A program made the position numbers and the translations under genes. The notes under the pieces were generated by a model. That model ran no database searches. It was not told the DNA's origin and saw only the letters and a program-made list of their open reading frames with translations. From Morchella semilibera (taxonomy: Eukaryota; Ascomycota; Pezizomycetes; Pezizales; Morchellaceae), in NCBI GenBank assembly GCA_009192285.1, contig WBVU01000010.1, positions 1,548,111-1,612,110 on the forward strand: a DNA stretch of 64,000 nt, given 5' to 3'. The stretch's first letter is position 1. Each line of letters starts with the position of its first letter. Below, piece by piece: positions 1-11,000 of this stretch.

Positions 1-95
1 CCTTCCTCCTCCCCCTCCCCCCCCCCCTCTTCCCCCTCCCCCTCCTCCTCCTCCTCCTCCCCCTCCCCCTCCCCCTCCTCCCCCTCCTCTCCATC
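1..95. repeat. CCT/CCCCT low-complexity tract (coding, Glu/Gly-rich on the minus strand)
   Basis: The plus strand is an almost pure C/T run of CCT, CCC and CCCCT units. On the minus strand it encodes a Glu/Gly-rich linker of the WW-domain protein, so the length polymorphism expected of such a tract would fall inside a coding exon. Confidence 0.85.
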
Positions 96-965
96 TCCCC
101 CTTCCCCGCCAATCGCTGCAGTTTCTATTCCTGCATTACCCTCAATTCCTGAAGCAGCTAGCGCCGGCCTTTTAGTTCCCCGAGGCCCTGGGTCCTCTTG
201 CTTGGTGCTATGGACCCCGGGAGCAAGTTTTTTCTTCATCTTCAATTCCTTTGTCGCCTCATCCTCGGGCGGCATGGTATCTATAACAGCCTGTACATCT
301 TCTGGGACCTTCCATAACGATACTTTTGTTTCCGGATTATGTACAAAGGTTCTGCCTAATTTTGTTGTTACAAGAACCCATGGTGTCGCGCCTGGGATAG
401 TACGTCTAAAAATCACCAGTAAGCAACTGAACAATCAGTCATTCAAATGAGACATGATATTACTTTGACTTTGGACGATCTGGTTTCTCCTCCGGCTTCT
501 GACGGTGCTGGCGTTGATTATTGAATCTTCCGCCTCTATCCGTACCCCCTCGACCACGATTTTGGCCATAGCCGAGCTGGTTCGGAAACTGCTGTTGGTT
601 GAATTGGCCGCCGAAGTAACCTCTAGGAGGGTAGGAAGAGTTGGGATAAGGACCTGGGGCTGAGTAAGGATCTTGATTTGTACCAACTGCGAAAGGGGTT
701 GGTGCGGGCGTTGGCGCGACGGGGCGAGTGTAAGTCGATGTCTTCGTAGTAGCGTTATAGTAATAAGGGTGACCTGCAAGTATTTAGATATCTGAGGAGT
801 TTCGAAGTAGCGCTGGTCAAAGTCACAGAATAACTAAAGAGATTTACCTGTAGGAGATTTATGTTCGGTCCATCCAGGCGCAAGCGTCGGAGGTCTGGGT
901 GGAGGAGGAGGCCGATTGAAGGACCCCGGGTTTGGAGGACGGTTAGGAAGATTGAAAGATGCCAT
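1..965 (-). CDS. WW-domain pre-mRNA splicing factor, URN1/dre4-like (5' part, runs off the left edge)
   Basis: Three exons are visible on the minus strand: 965-848, 773-464 and 405 to beyond base 1, with introns GTAAAT...TTGCAG and GTAATA...TTTTAG. The protein begins MASFNLPNRPPNPG, followed by a proline-rich stretch. A first WW domain lies at about residues 30-57 (GWTEHKSPTGHPYYYNATTK) and a second, more diverged one at about 150-178 (PWVLVTTKLGRTFVHNPETK ... LW). A Gly/Glu low-complexity tract follows, encoded by the GGA/GGG-type repeat at bases 1-95. This order (proline-rich N-terminus, WW, acidic linker) matches fungal Urn1/dre4 spliceosome proteins, whose FF domains would lie outside the window. 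Those FF domains are not seen, so a Prp40- or TCERG1-type relative remains possible. The gene is divergent from proteasome alpha-3, with about 270 bp between the two starts. Confidence 0.8.
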
Positions 966-1234
966 AAGGAGATGTTGATTGTGCACCGGACTGTTGTATA
1001 ACGGGCAGGGCGTAGAAGTAGTTTATAGGACCTGGGGATTCCGGGGGTTTGTGTTATTTATCTGGCACGGACACTTTTTAGGATCGAGGTTGAGCTGAGA
1101 CATTCGCATGTCTTGGCACTACCACACCTCGCCGCAACCCCCCCACGCGTCCCACCAAACAACGTTCATCTGCCCCTCAGTCATCACCCTTTTCTCCATT
1201 TCAACAAGTCGAGAATCAATAAAGATCCTTCAAA

Positions 1235-2337
1235 ATGTCCAGACGCTATGATTCCCGAGTACGTTCTTCAAATCATCTGTGATAGGATCTAACTGATTGA
1301 CATTCTTCCATAGACAACAATATTCTCCCCCGAAGGTCGACTTTATCAGGTCGAATATGCTCTAGAGGCCATTTCCCATGCCGGAACTGCATTAGGGATC
1401 TTAGCAAAAGATGGAATCGTCCTTGCTGCTGAAAGAAAGGTAACGAGTAAGCTATTGGAGCAAGATACCAGCGCTGAGAAGCTGTACATCTTGAACGAGT
1501 TAGTAACACATCCAGCCCATATACTCCATCAGAGAATCTTAAGCTCCAAGAGCTTATGATTATATGTGGTAAAAAGTGATGAGAGACTTTGAAACTCTAA
1601 CCAACCGATAATCGGTTCACCATCTTAGTAACATGATCTGTGCTGTTGCCGGAATGACTGCGGATGCCAATATTCTCATCAACTATGCTCGTCAGGCTGC
1701 TCAAAACTATCTTCTTACATACAACGAAGACATTCCATGCGAACAGCTTGTTAGGAGATTATGCGATCTTAAGCAGGGCTATACACAGCACGGAGGTAAT
1801 AATTTCGGCAAACCAACCCCGCACCCCGCCTTACCCCACATCAATCAAAACCCCTTTATTGTCACTATCAACTGATTCATAATTTCTTCTTGAAACCAGG
1901 TCTGCGTCCTTTCGGCGTTTCGTTCATCTATGCGGGTTACGACTCGCAACGTGAATTTCAGCTCTACCAATCCAATCCTTCTGGCAACTACGGCGGCTGG
2001 AAAGCCACTTCTGTAGGTGCGAATAACGCCTCGGCACAGAGTTTACTAAAACAGGATTACAAGGAGGACTGCGACTTGAAGGAAGCATGTGGGATTGCTG
2101 TCAAGGTGCTTAGTAAGACTATGGACAGTACCTCTTTAAGTAGCGAGAAGAGTAAGACATCAAACTCGAACTGTTATGTAAGCACCTTACTGATGCCTAA
2201 TATTAATTCTTACAGTCGAATTTGCAACCGTTGGTAAAACAGCTGAGGGCAGGGTGTATCATCACCTATGGACTGCGGACGAGATTCAATCCCTCCTAAA
2301 AGAGCAGGGCTTGGCGAAGCAAGAGACCGAGGAATAA
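1235..2337 (+). CDS. PRE9: 20S proteasome alpha-3 subunit (PSMA4/Pre9 family)
   Basis: Five exons: 1235-1258, 1314-1498, 1629-1795, 1900-2151 and 2216-2337, giving 249 residues, the usual length. The start [20 protein letters not shown] is the alpha-3 signature, with the YDSR gate residues and the proteasome A-type N-terminal motif. Other family landmarks are AAERK (about residue 40), [51 protein letters not shown] and the strongly conserved [16 protein letters not shown]. Alpha subunits are non-catalytic. They form the outer ring of the 20S core and this one helps gate the channel. All introns are short GT-AG. The C-terminus is only mildly charged ([10 protein letters not shown]). No frame problems were seen. 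Identification is secure; only the exact splice choice at 1498/1629 rests on family alignment by eye. Confidence 0.97.
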
Positions 2338-2755
2338 TAGACTAGACAAAATTCGTGGTTCGATAGTCTGCCAATGAGTAATGAGATTCTTGGCGCATCT
2401 GAACGTTAAACTTTGCTGCTGCTACTGTATCGTTGCCTGATGATACCCCTTCCGGCTTTGGAAATATAACACCCACCGGCTCATAAAACTTTTCCCGATC
2501 TTACATCCATTCATTATAGGGTCAAGGATATTTTAACCGTGTTTTCAAGCACCAATAGACAAAAAGCAGTATCCCACTATAATTTTTGGATAAGCAAAGC
2601 TATGGAGGGATACAGATCACTTAACAAAGAGAAGGTAGGCGTGTAGTATAATAACGCAAGAAAAATTTCATAGAGAATCAACGCAAACATTTGATAGTGA
2701 TAGCATCAAAGATCGTCTAAGTAAACATGTAAAATATCTCAAAAATAACAACAAA
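2338..2755. other. Convergent intergenic region, PRE9 / F-box gene
   Basis: This spacer of about 420 bp lies between two 3' ends and is AT-rich. It must hold both terminators and poly(A) sites. I see no ORF, RNA gene or repeat of note. Confidence 0.6.
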
Positions 2756-4165
2756 TTAGACAGAGCTTATCAATCTCTCGTAATAGGTTCTCAGTCCCAA
2801 AACGTGCGCCCTGGGTGGGTCATTTCTCAGAACTCTGCCCTTCCCCCAGCGTGAAGTCTGCTTTTGACTTCCACCGATACATCGTGTTGTGAATCTCATC
2901 ACCATGTCCCTCACTTTTGGTCTTTCTTCTTCTAGGTATGCCTTCTCGACCCAGCCTACTCGCTCAGCATCCGCCAAAGATGGCCTTTTATTACCAACCC
3001 AACCCCTCAATACATCTTTTAATCGCTCCTTCTCTAAATCTTTTGCGGCGCCCAGAAGCACCGGTGAAATTCTGACGGGTTGCCACATTGCCGTACTATC
3101 TGCCGATTTGTGGTAATACGGTGCGGGAAGAACGCCGCGTTCAATTAGGGACGGTATTGATGGCCTGTTGGATAACTTATGCTTCAAGCGAATAAGTACC
3201 AATGAGCGAGCGAGGGACCTTTGAACCACTTGTCGACGAGTCAGGTATATTTGGCCACTCCTCCGGACATCATCCAAAGAGGGCCTGTGAGAAAGCGAGA
3301 TTTTGAGCGTCTGCTTTGCTGTCTTGAGACGTGTGAGGTGCAGGAGAGGGTCCGTGGAAAGTGTCCTGAGGTGGCGGGAAGTCTACACAATGGGGTATGA
3401 TTAAATTAGAAAGTTGATTCATCATTGACAGTCTGTCAATCTGTATCAAAAATAAAATAAATAAATAATAATAATAATAATAAAACTCCTTGGACATCAT
3501 CCCCCTCCCCTTCTTTTTTTTTTTTTCTTTCGGTGATTTGTCCTCTATCAATTTAACCCAAATCCCCCGGAAATCCCCATGGTCACAGATCGTAGACGAT
3601 GATGTAAGGTATATATATATATAACACAAAATAAAGACAACAGGCGAAACAGAGGGCCAAGATGTATGAAAATAAGGTGACACAGCGGCTTGATTGACAA
3701 TTGTGAGGGGTCCACTCCCTCTTCCGTTGTACTCAAACGTAGGTACATGCTTAGTAACATGATCAACAACTAACGATGTTTTGGATTGCGATAGGCATAT
3801 GGAATCATGAATTAGACGAAATGCGGGGGAGTGGTACTAACTCTCGCTAACACGTAGAGCTCGGGAACATCCAGGAATTCCAAAATATAAAGGATGAGCT
3901 CTTCCGGGAGCGTTAGCAGTCCCACCTGCGCCGACGCCGATGATATCGCGGCAGGGGCAGAGAAAGATGATATGGAAACAGGTGCTGTTGCTGCTGCAGC
4001 CAGCTGCAGGATACCGAAACATGTAGTTGGGGTTGAGTCCACCATCATGAGTATGAAGAAAATCAAACAAGCAAGTTGTTGACTCTGCGTTGGCGATGGA
4101 CAGTTATCTTCCTCGAAAATCTCGAAGAGCTGCTGCTGCTCACAAAGTGGGCGTCGTTCAAACAA
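2756..4165 (-). CDS. F-box protein (probable SCF ubiquitin-ligase substrate adaptor)
   Basis: Two exons on the minus strand: 4165-3842 and 3382-2756, about 316 residues. The F-box spans the intron: LTLPEELILYILEFLDVPEL ends exon 1 and continues as TSRHLRTLSTDPLLH in exon 2, the standard LP..I...L..L....L......S..LR.L..D layout for Skp1 binding. The C-terminal half is basic and contains RPSIPSLIERGVLP, an RPEL-like motif also present in some fungal F-box proteins. No WD40 or LRR repeats are seen, so the substrate is unknown. The start is uncertain: the Met at 4165 gives a long Gln/Ala/Ser-rich leader, and internal Met codons (MMVDSTPTT, near 4048) are alternatives. The 459-bp intron is long for this window and holds AT-rich microsatellites. 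Confidence 0.8.
3383..3841 (-). repeat. Long F-box intron with microsatellites
   Basis: The intron carries an (ATA)n run near 3463-3483, a poly-T/C tract near 3513-3530 and a (TA)n run near 3611-3622. The splice sites used are GTTAGT at 3841 and TGTGTAG ending at 3383. Confidence 0.6.
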
Positions 4166-7100
4166 GGCGCTCAGCCGGGACCTTACCTAGTGACCGATGA
4201 CGACAGCCACTAGCTAATTAAGTTAAAAGTACATGTACCAAAGTACTTGTACCACAACCGTCAACCACAATAATTCGAGACATTGTCTAGTAGCAAGTAG
4301 TAACAACCTCTACATCTGGATATTAATAGGAAAAAGAAATGAGAAACAAATTATAACCACGCCGACCCAAGACATACACGTACACCTACATATATTACAA
4401 ATGCACAACCCTTTTGTTAAAGGCACCTGTACATATGTTGCACATCAAGTAATAAAACGAATTCAGTCAGGAACGTTACAAACATGTGTTTATCCCTTTC
4501 CGGTGCGATGAAAAAAAAAGATTTTTTTTATCCAAGAGATGAATTAAGGAAAAATTAAGGGAAAGAGAAAAAAAATCCCAGTCTCTATCATTGGCTCGTC
4601 GCCGACCCGCAGGCTGACAGTATCACCTGCACAAAATCAAGCCAATGCAGGACAAAAAACAATCGCAAATGCAACATACTTAGAGTATGGCGAACGTATG
4701 GCGTGTACATGCATACATGTGGGATCCATCGTGCTTATTTTTCCCTGTCCCTTTTGGTTATCAATTTCCTTAGGTGTTCATTTCGTTCCCTGCACAAACA
4801 CTGATGTACCATATCTACATAAATGTACCTACTCTACTCACAGACGGCACAGGGATTGACGATACTGCTGCCTTACATATGTCTACATACATCTCATGGT
4901 TCAACCCCATCCCATCAGCCCTCTTTTCTTTCCTGGCCACCTTCCCTCACCCCGCTTTCCATCTCCTGTAACCTGCGTAAGTGCCTATAATTTACCCCCA
5001 TAAATCCATATTTGCCCTCGGCTTCAAAGGCGAATAACAGCCTGCCTGAAGAAATGAGTCCCGAGTGGGACCCCAGATTGTCTCAGGCATATGGCAAGTC
5101 TCACATGAGACACCAAAGCCCGAGCAAAGAATGCCAGCCATCCTTGGCATGCAGCAGTAGCATAATGTTCCATGAAACATTCTAGAAGGTCGCAACGCTT
5201 TAACCACATGGAATGTGGGTTAAACTCTTAACTGAACTCAAAGGAAACATAACGGCTCCGGAAACCTTCTGGGACTCTGGCTTTGGAGAGCGGAGCACAA
5301 GTGCTAACCATCAAGGTGACCGGAATAAAGCCTCATAAACGGTAGTTTATTCTACGTTATGTGCCATAAATCAAGTCTATCAGCAAAAAGAATTGGAGGG
5401 GTCGGGAAACAGGGCTGATTGAACAGTAACAAATTGAACGCTGGCAAACTAGCGTAACAGTGAAGAAGAGTAGTCTTCGTCTCCAGCTTCCCTCAGTTAG
5501 TCCAACCTAACCTTTAACCCCTCCTTTCTCTCTTTCAAACTTCCTGACAAGTGCATTTGATAAATGCCGCGCTTAAAGTTTTCCCAAGTATCGAAATGGT
5601 GCTTGACTGCTGCCTTGCTTTCACTGCCCCCCCCCCCCCCTTTCCTCTGCTGTGTGACTATGTATCTTCTTCATTTCCATCGCTGTATATCGCCGGGCAG
5701 GCCAATATGATGTCTTTGGCAATTGCTGCGCCGCTCACAAAAGAAAGTATGCCATTTAACGACATACTATGTCTACTGAAGGAGTTTCCTTTGCCACTTA
5801 GGGTACCAAAGCTAGCTCCAGGGACAATCAATGGGCCAAATCGGCGGTCTCCAAGGATGTTCTTCTAGAGCACGGCTGATCTGATGCAGTCCACTGCAAT
5901 CTACCTAGGCCAGTTTTCCATAACATAATATGGCCACCGCCTCTCAGATCCAAGACGTAATTGAACTCAGCCATAAGAACAGCCCATCAATTGAGCCTCC
6001 TCTCTCAAAGTGACAGCCATACCCTGTTTGCCACGTCAGTTTGGATAAACTCTCGATCGTAGCGCCTGCCTCATTTACATGGAGGGGGGGGGGGTTACAA
6101 TGAGGCAAGAAAGAAAGTGATGGGCGAAAAGAACCTATCCGAGTCATTCATGCATTGCTTTCCTTATCTGAATGCTCTGGAAGAGCGGAGCACAGAAGAG
6201 GCAAAGCCGCCGGGCCGTAATTCTGGGAGTGGTGCAAGGTTCGTAGGAGGGGTGCAGGAGAATGATAATCAGCTGAACGATTATAATCCCAAAAAAAGAT
6301 GTAAGTGTTTTATGGAAACCAATCCAAGTCCTCAATTGAGCAATTATGAAAATAAAGACCGAGGTAGATACAGTCTTGTGACTGGAGGTGCATTTTAGGA
6401 AACACCGGGCTTGCGGATAGTTGAAGGATTCAAGGCAACAAATGTTCTTGAAACAAAACATGTTTACCTGCAGTATAGTTCAAGTGAATTCAAAAAGCTG
6501 AGATAAGACCCCGGCCAACCTGGATGACGAGGCTGTAACTGAGGAAAGGTGTGGAGCCATAGTGTAAGAAAAAAAAAAGGCAAAGCAAGCGGCGTTGGAG
6601 GGGGTAGGGAGGGGTTTGAAATGTCTGCTTTCCTTGGTTGTCTTGTTGGTGTACTAATTTGGAGCAGTGGGAAGCACGATCATCTTGATAGCCGGAACTT
6701 TGGCGTAAAAAGAAACAAAATTCATGCGTTGAATTGCGCCAAAAGAATCCTAGTCCTAGAGGAGGCAAATCCCAAGATATTTCATCCTTCATCCTAGTTC
6801 AGATATCTCGTGCCACAGAGTAAAGGGACTCCGTGAAACCCCCGTAAATAACGACCATTCAACAGACTCTCAATGCATTGACCCCATAGTGCATGCACCC
6901 ACGTCCCGTTCATCACATACACACGTGATGAACAAGCTTGTAGCCCAATCTATGGGCTTCTGCAAACAAGGGGCAGTATAGAGAGTTGTGAAAAAACCAC
7001 AACACCATAAAGCATCTGATTTAGCAGCACGGGACGAGTGAGACAAGTGAAATGGGAGCCAGGAGTGCATACCCAAAGGCCCCCGTGAGGGGTTAAACAG

Positions 7101-7685
7101 GGAGATAGTAGATAGTTGGTCAATTGATCGAATGGGAGGAGGAATTACTGTTTCCGGGAGACGGAGTTGGAAGCGAAGGGGACACGCCTGCTCAATGGAA
7201 ACAGTTGAAGAGGGTGTGGGAGCAGGGGTGAATGTCCAGAAGGAACGATGATCGTTGTGATTGCGTGCCTCCGTTATGCTTCGCAATTGTGTGTTGTTCG
7301 AAAGGCGGTTGAAAAGAACCATGAGCTGACTAGCGTGATCGGAAATAGTTGAAGATTCTGTAACTGTTGGTAGTATCAAGTCTTGACGGAGGTGTTAGGA
7401 TATACATGTTGTATCAATATCTATCAACCATAAATACCCCCCCATCATCACCCTCAATTGCTTCCTCATCATCACCATTCCTCTCGAGAAGCACAGACTA
7501 GAGCCTGAACCCGTTCTCAGACATAAAACATATCCTGCATTCTTTGCCGCCCTCAAGCAGCTTCCCCACAATATCTAAATCAACCCTCACCAAATAGTCC
7601 CCGAATTTTTCAACACCCCCCCCCCCTCACCAGATATCAATCGTTTCTGAAACACCGAACAAAACAAAAACCAAACCAAAAAGCC
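4166..7685. other. Intergenic region, 3.5 kb, no supported gene
   Basis: Open frames here (5551-5868 plus, 6870-7379 minus and others) have no recognisable motif and lie near the length expected by chance. One TACATGTA palindrome lies at 4230. There are C or G homopolymers near 5630 and 6066. The final 250 bases are pyrimidine-rich (C run near 7618-7628) and look like the promoter and leader of the gene at 7686. Confidence 0.5.
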
Positions 7686-8015
7686 ATGTGTTTCTACGAT
7701 CAGCAAATCTTCTCCTGCAACGACCACAAATGGGGACGGTTCCGTGCCCATTGCAACAAGGAATACCGAACCGGCGAAACCTGTGGCATGAAATTGATAT
7801 ACGAGGCTACTCGCGTCAACGGAAAATGCCAGAACTGCAAGAAGTATGAAGTGACCTGGCGCAAAATTGTTCAGGCCACTGAGAGAGTGGCCCGATGGGA
7901 AGCCGAAGGAATCAACCCCGTGTCGACCGATAAGGAAAGGGTCAACATTGCCGCGTGGCAAAAGGAGTTAAAGGATATGGAGCTTCTGAAGCAAACTAAA
8001 ATGCGAACGATATAA
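7686..8015 (+). CDS. Small conserved fungal Cys/His protein of unknown function
   Basis: A single exon encodes 109 residues. The N-terminal half carries a Cys/His pattern typical of a small zinc-binding fold: MCFYDQQIFSCNDHKWG, HCNKEYRTGETCGMKL, then NGKCQNCKKYEVTW. The C-terminal half is a charged helix (RKIVQATERVARWEAEGINP). I recall proteins of this plan (MCFYDQ..F.CG..KWG..R..CN.E.R.GETCG) as widespread hypothetical proteins of Pezizomycotina, with no known function. The start is well supported because the family begins at this Met, and a pyrimidine-rich leader precedes it. It lies alone between two long non-coding regions. Zinc binding is inferred from Cys/His spacing only. Confidence 0.75.
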   Translation: MCFYDQQIFSCNDHKWGRFRAHCNKEYRTGETCGMKLIYEATRVNGKCQNCKKYEVTWRKIVQATERVARWEAEGINPVSTDKERVNIAAWQKELKDMELLKQTKMRTI

Positions 8016-11000
8016 TCCAGTGTCGATTGGCGCTTGGTAGCGAGGAATTTGTTTGAAGCTTGTACCGGTGTTTATTTTTATTGTTTTCTTATGTGTTGAC
8101 GATCGTTTGTTTTCTATTTTTTGGTGTTTTCATTGTGTTTTGTTAGGAGCGGAAGAGTGTTGAGGTGAGAACACTGAGGTGACGTCGTGGTAACGGGATC
8201 TTCCGACGGCCCTGATCGGACAGGGGTTACTATTCCGGGGATCTAAAACAGTTTCATTTTTTTCTTTTCTTCGTCGTTCGCTGTAATTTTCGTTTATCTT
8301 GTACACAGAATGTCTGTGATATCTCAATATACTCTTCGGAAAATCTGCAACCGCGCTACTACTGAGTCGTTAATGATACCATTTGATGTTTGGTGTTTTT
8401 GTTTATGTTTCGGGAGCCAATTGAGAGCGAGATGGTCCCTGGGCTGTGATCCATAAATAGAATCGAGACAAGCGACTCCTGATACCATTGACCGGCGATC
8501 CCGTTTTGAGGCTCTGCTCATAGTAAACCAGCTAAACAAAAACACCACATAAAAACAAGTCCCAGTAGTGCGACGAGGGCACTGAGAATAGTCACTCAGG
8601 CGATGCGCCTATCTTCCCGTTGCGTCAGAGAGATTATTATCCCTTGATTCTCACACGGTTGATGAACGTTGAAGCGCCCAGACGAATGGGCGTTAAGAAT
8701 AGGCCTCGCTCTGGTACCCATCCTGAGTATTAAAACAACACGTGTTGTCATGATAATCTGCTGCGATTTATAGGGAATTGAATGCTTCCTCAAGCTACTG
8801 CCGTCAAGTGTTGAAAGATGGGTGTCCTTCAGGTAAAGCGGGGTCTGAGGTTGAATCGCGATCCAAGCCGACTTAGCGCGGCCGGTCTGGAGTACACACA
8901 GCTACAATAGTTAATACCTCAGGAAGTCCATCACCACCCTTATCCCCTCCCTCCCCTCTCCCCCAGAAAGTCGTGTGTTGGTATGGGACGAGTATGTGTT
9001 CTCTGGACCGGAATGATAACAAAAAGTGCGAGACAGAACATGATTGTGGCCGTCTTCGGTGATTATAAGTTGCTGACGGCCCTGGCAAGCAAGGTGGAGA
9101 TGAAAGAGTGGGGTACATGTAGCCATTATGCAGCTATGGTCGACGCCTCCCAACAGCGATATGAATGACATAGATAAAGCGCCAAAGATCTGAAAAAACA
9201 TAAAAGCCTTCAATATCTGACTCCGGGTGTGCCCATTATATGTATTCCTTCCCTTAACACTGCCAACGCGTCCACGATTCATATATACTAACAATCATCC
9301 ATACAGAAACAACAGAGAACGTGGCAGGTACTTTTCGAGACGCACGCATGAAACGTTCCTCCAAAACAGGAACAACGCAGCAAACTCAGCCCGTCAATTA
9401 CAATCCTCAGCTTGCACGAAGTAGACTGCAAGTGGGGTCTTTTGCCGGATTCTGAAAGTGCTTGGCGATCTTTTTGTAGGTACAGAAATGTATCTTATCG
9501 CCCTTTTAGGGTCGGTCATATAACCTGCCAAAATGCACGCGACTTCTTCGGGTGTTGTGTTAGGATCATTGTTGCGATGTGGTTGGCTGGATTTGTCGAC
9601 AAGGTACTGTTTTTTGTGACCATATGCCATCGTCACGCGTATTCACACTACCAGGTATTTATGCCCTCACACACATATCGAGGGAATCTATATATGAAAA
9701 TTCTAATTACAGGAAAATTATTGGCTCCGGCGACTCGCAAAATTACTTGCGCTATCAATTCAAAACTTAAGACATGCGTTTAAACCTGGCCTGTTTTGCT
9801 AATAGCTGCTGCAACTTACATGGTTCAGGTTTCCTGCAGTCAACTCGCAATGATATTTTTGACGAGTTTTTTAGGAATCCTTTACACCACTTCGCATTTT
9901 AATTCTAGTATCGCTCCCGACAAGATGTATTACGCAGGAGTGATTTCCGCGCTTCATGTGCTCAAATATACATTAGTACCCTAAAATTGAGTGGGAACTG
10001 GAAATGATATTTTCTCCAAATTTCTGACCCAAATCGAGTTTTCTCTTGGCCTTATCTCAATGGCAGTACGAGGAAATTCTTTGGAAAATACTAGGCCTCT
10101 CATGCCAGCAGTGCTTAATCGATAATCTGGCCAACTGATCATACGTCACAAAACCTGGGGCGAAAAAAACCCACCCTTGATTAACTGAGTGTGTTTCGTG
10201 TTTCATGTGTTTATGTAAACTGCCAGTCCATTGGTCCTACGCCTGCCAGCTTGGGCTGAGTAAAAAGTAGACTAGTCTCAAGGCGTCCCCCTTGCATTGA
10301 CGTGCGCTTGTCTCCCCCAATTATTCCAATGATTCCAACACCACTTCTAGCTCGAATTTATGCCACCCTGTTGCAAACACAGTTTGTCCAGAGGAAAGCC
10401 CCAATATATTGCGTAAAGATGGTAACGTTTTCGAATATTACTCGTTGATCCGATTGCCGCCGGTACCGATGTATATGCCCTTTTTTATATATATACTTGT
10501 ATATGCACTTAGTAAGAATTTCACCATAATACTATTTTTACAGAAGTATCTCTATCAAAACCCTTCACTTTCCGCAAAGAGCAGGAGGAGTTCTCTCTTT
10601 GTATTAAAACCACCCCTGTTAAGGCTATAGCCCACATTACAATTTACAACTTATTGTTCCATATATATATAAAAGCATATAATCCTCATTGTCCAGATTA
10701 GTAGTAGTATCTCTTAAAGAAATACTTGTAGGATGATCCCACGGCAAGGCCACGATCACCGAGCTGAAGTCCCTAGATAGGAGATTCCCCTCAAACTTAC
10801 GTCTCCAATACGTGTTGGCCTTTTCATAATAGTAGCCATTGGAAGGCGCTTATAACCAATCCAGCTTACGGAACCTAGGTTTAGAGACCGATTGCAAACA
10901 GGCTTTCTGCATGTCTGACTGTATGACTGAGCGAGAAAAGTTTTGCTGTAAGCAATATTGCCACTGCTTTCTGCCGAGCTCATGTAGCTCGAGCAGCACG

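Noticed and set aside
3270-3290. Apparent splice acceptor (TCTCACAG) within the F-box gene
   Set aside because: The family sequence reads straight through this point (HLRTLSTDPLLH ... SHRPSLDDVRR), so no intron is needed there.
6870-7379. 169-codon open frame on the minus strand
   Set aside because: Length is within chance for 64 kb in six frames; no motif and no family resemblance.
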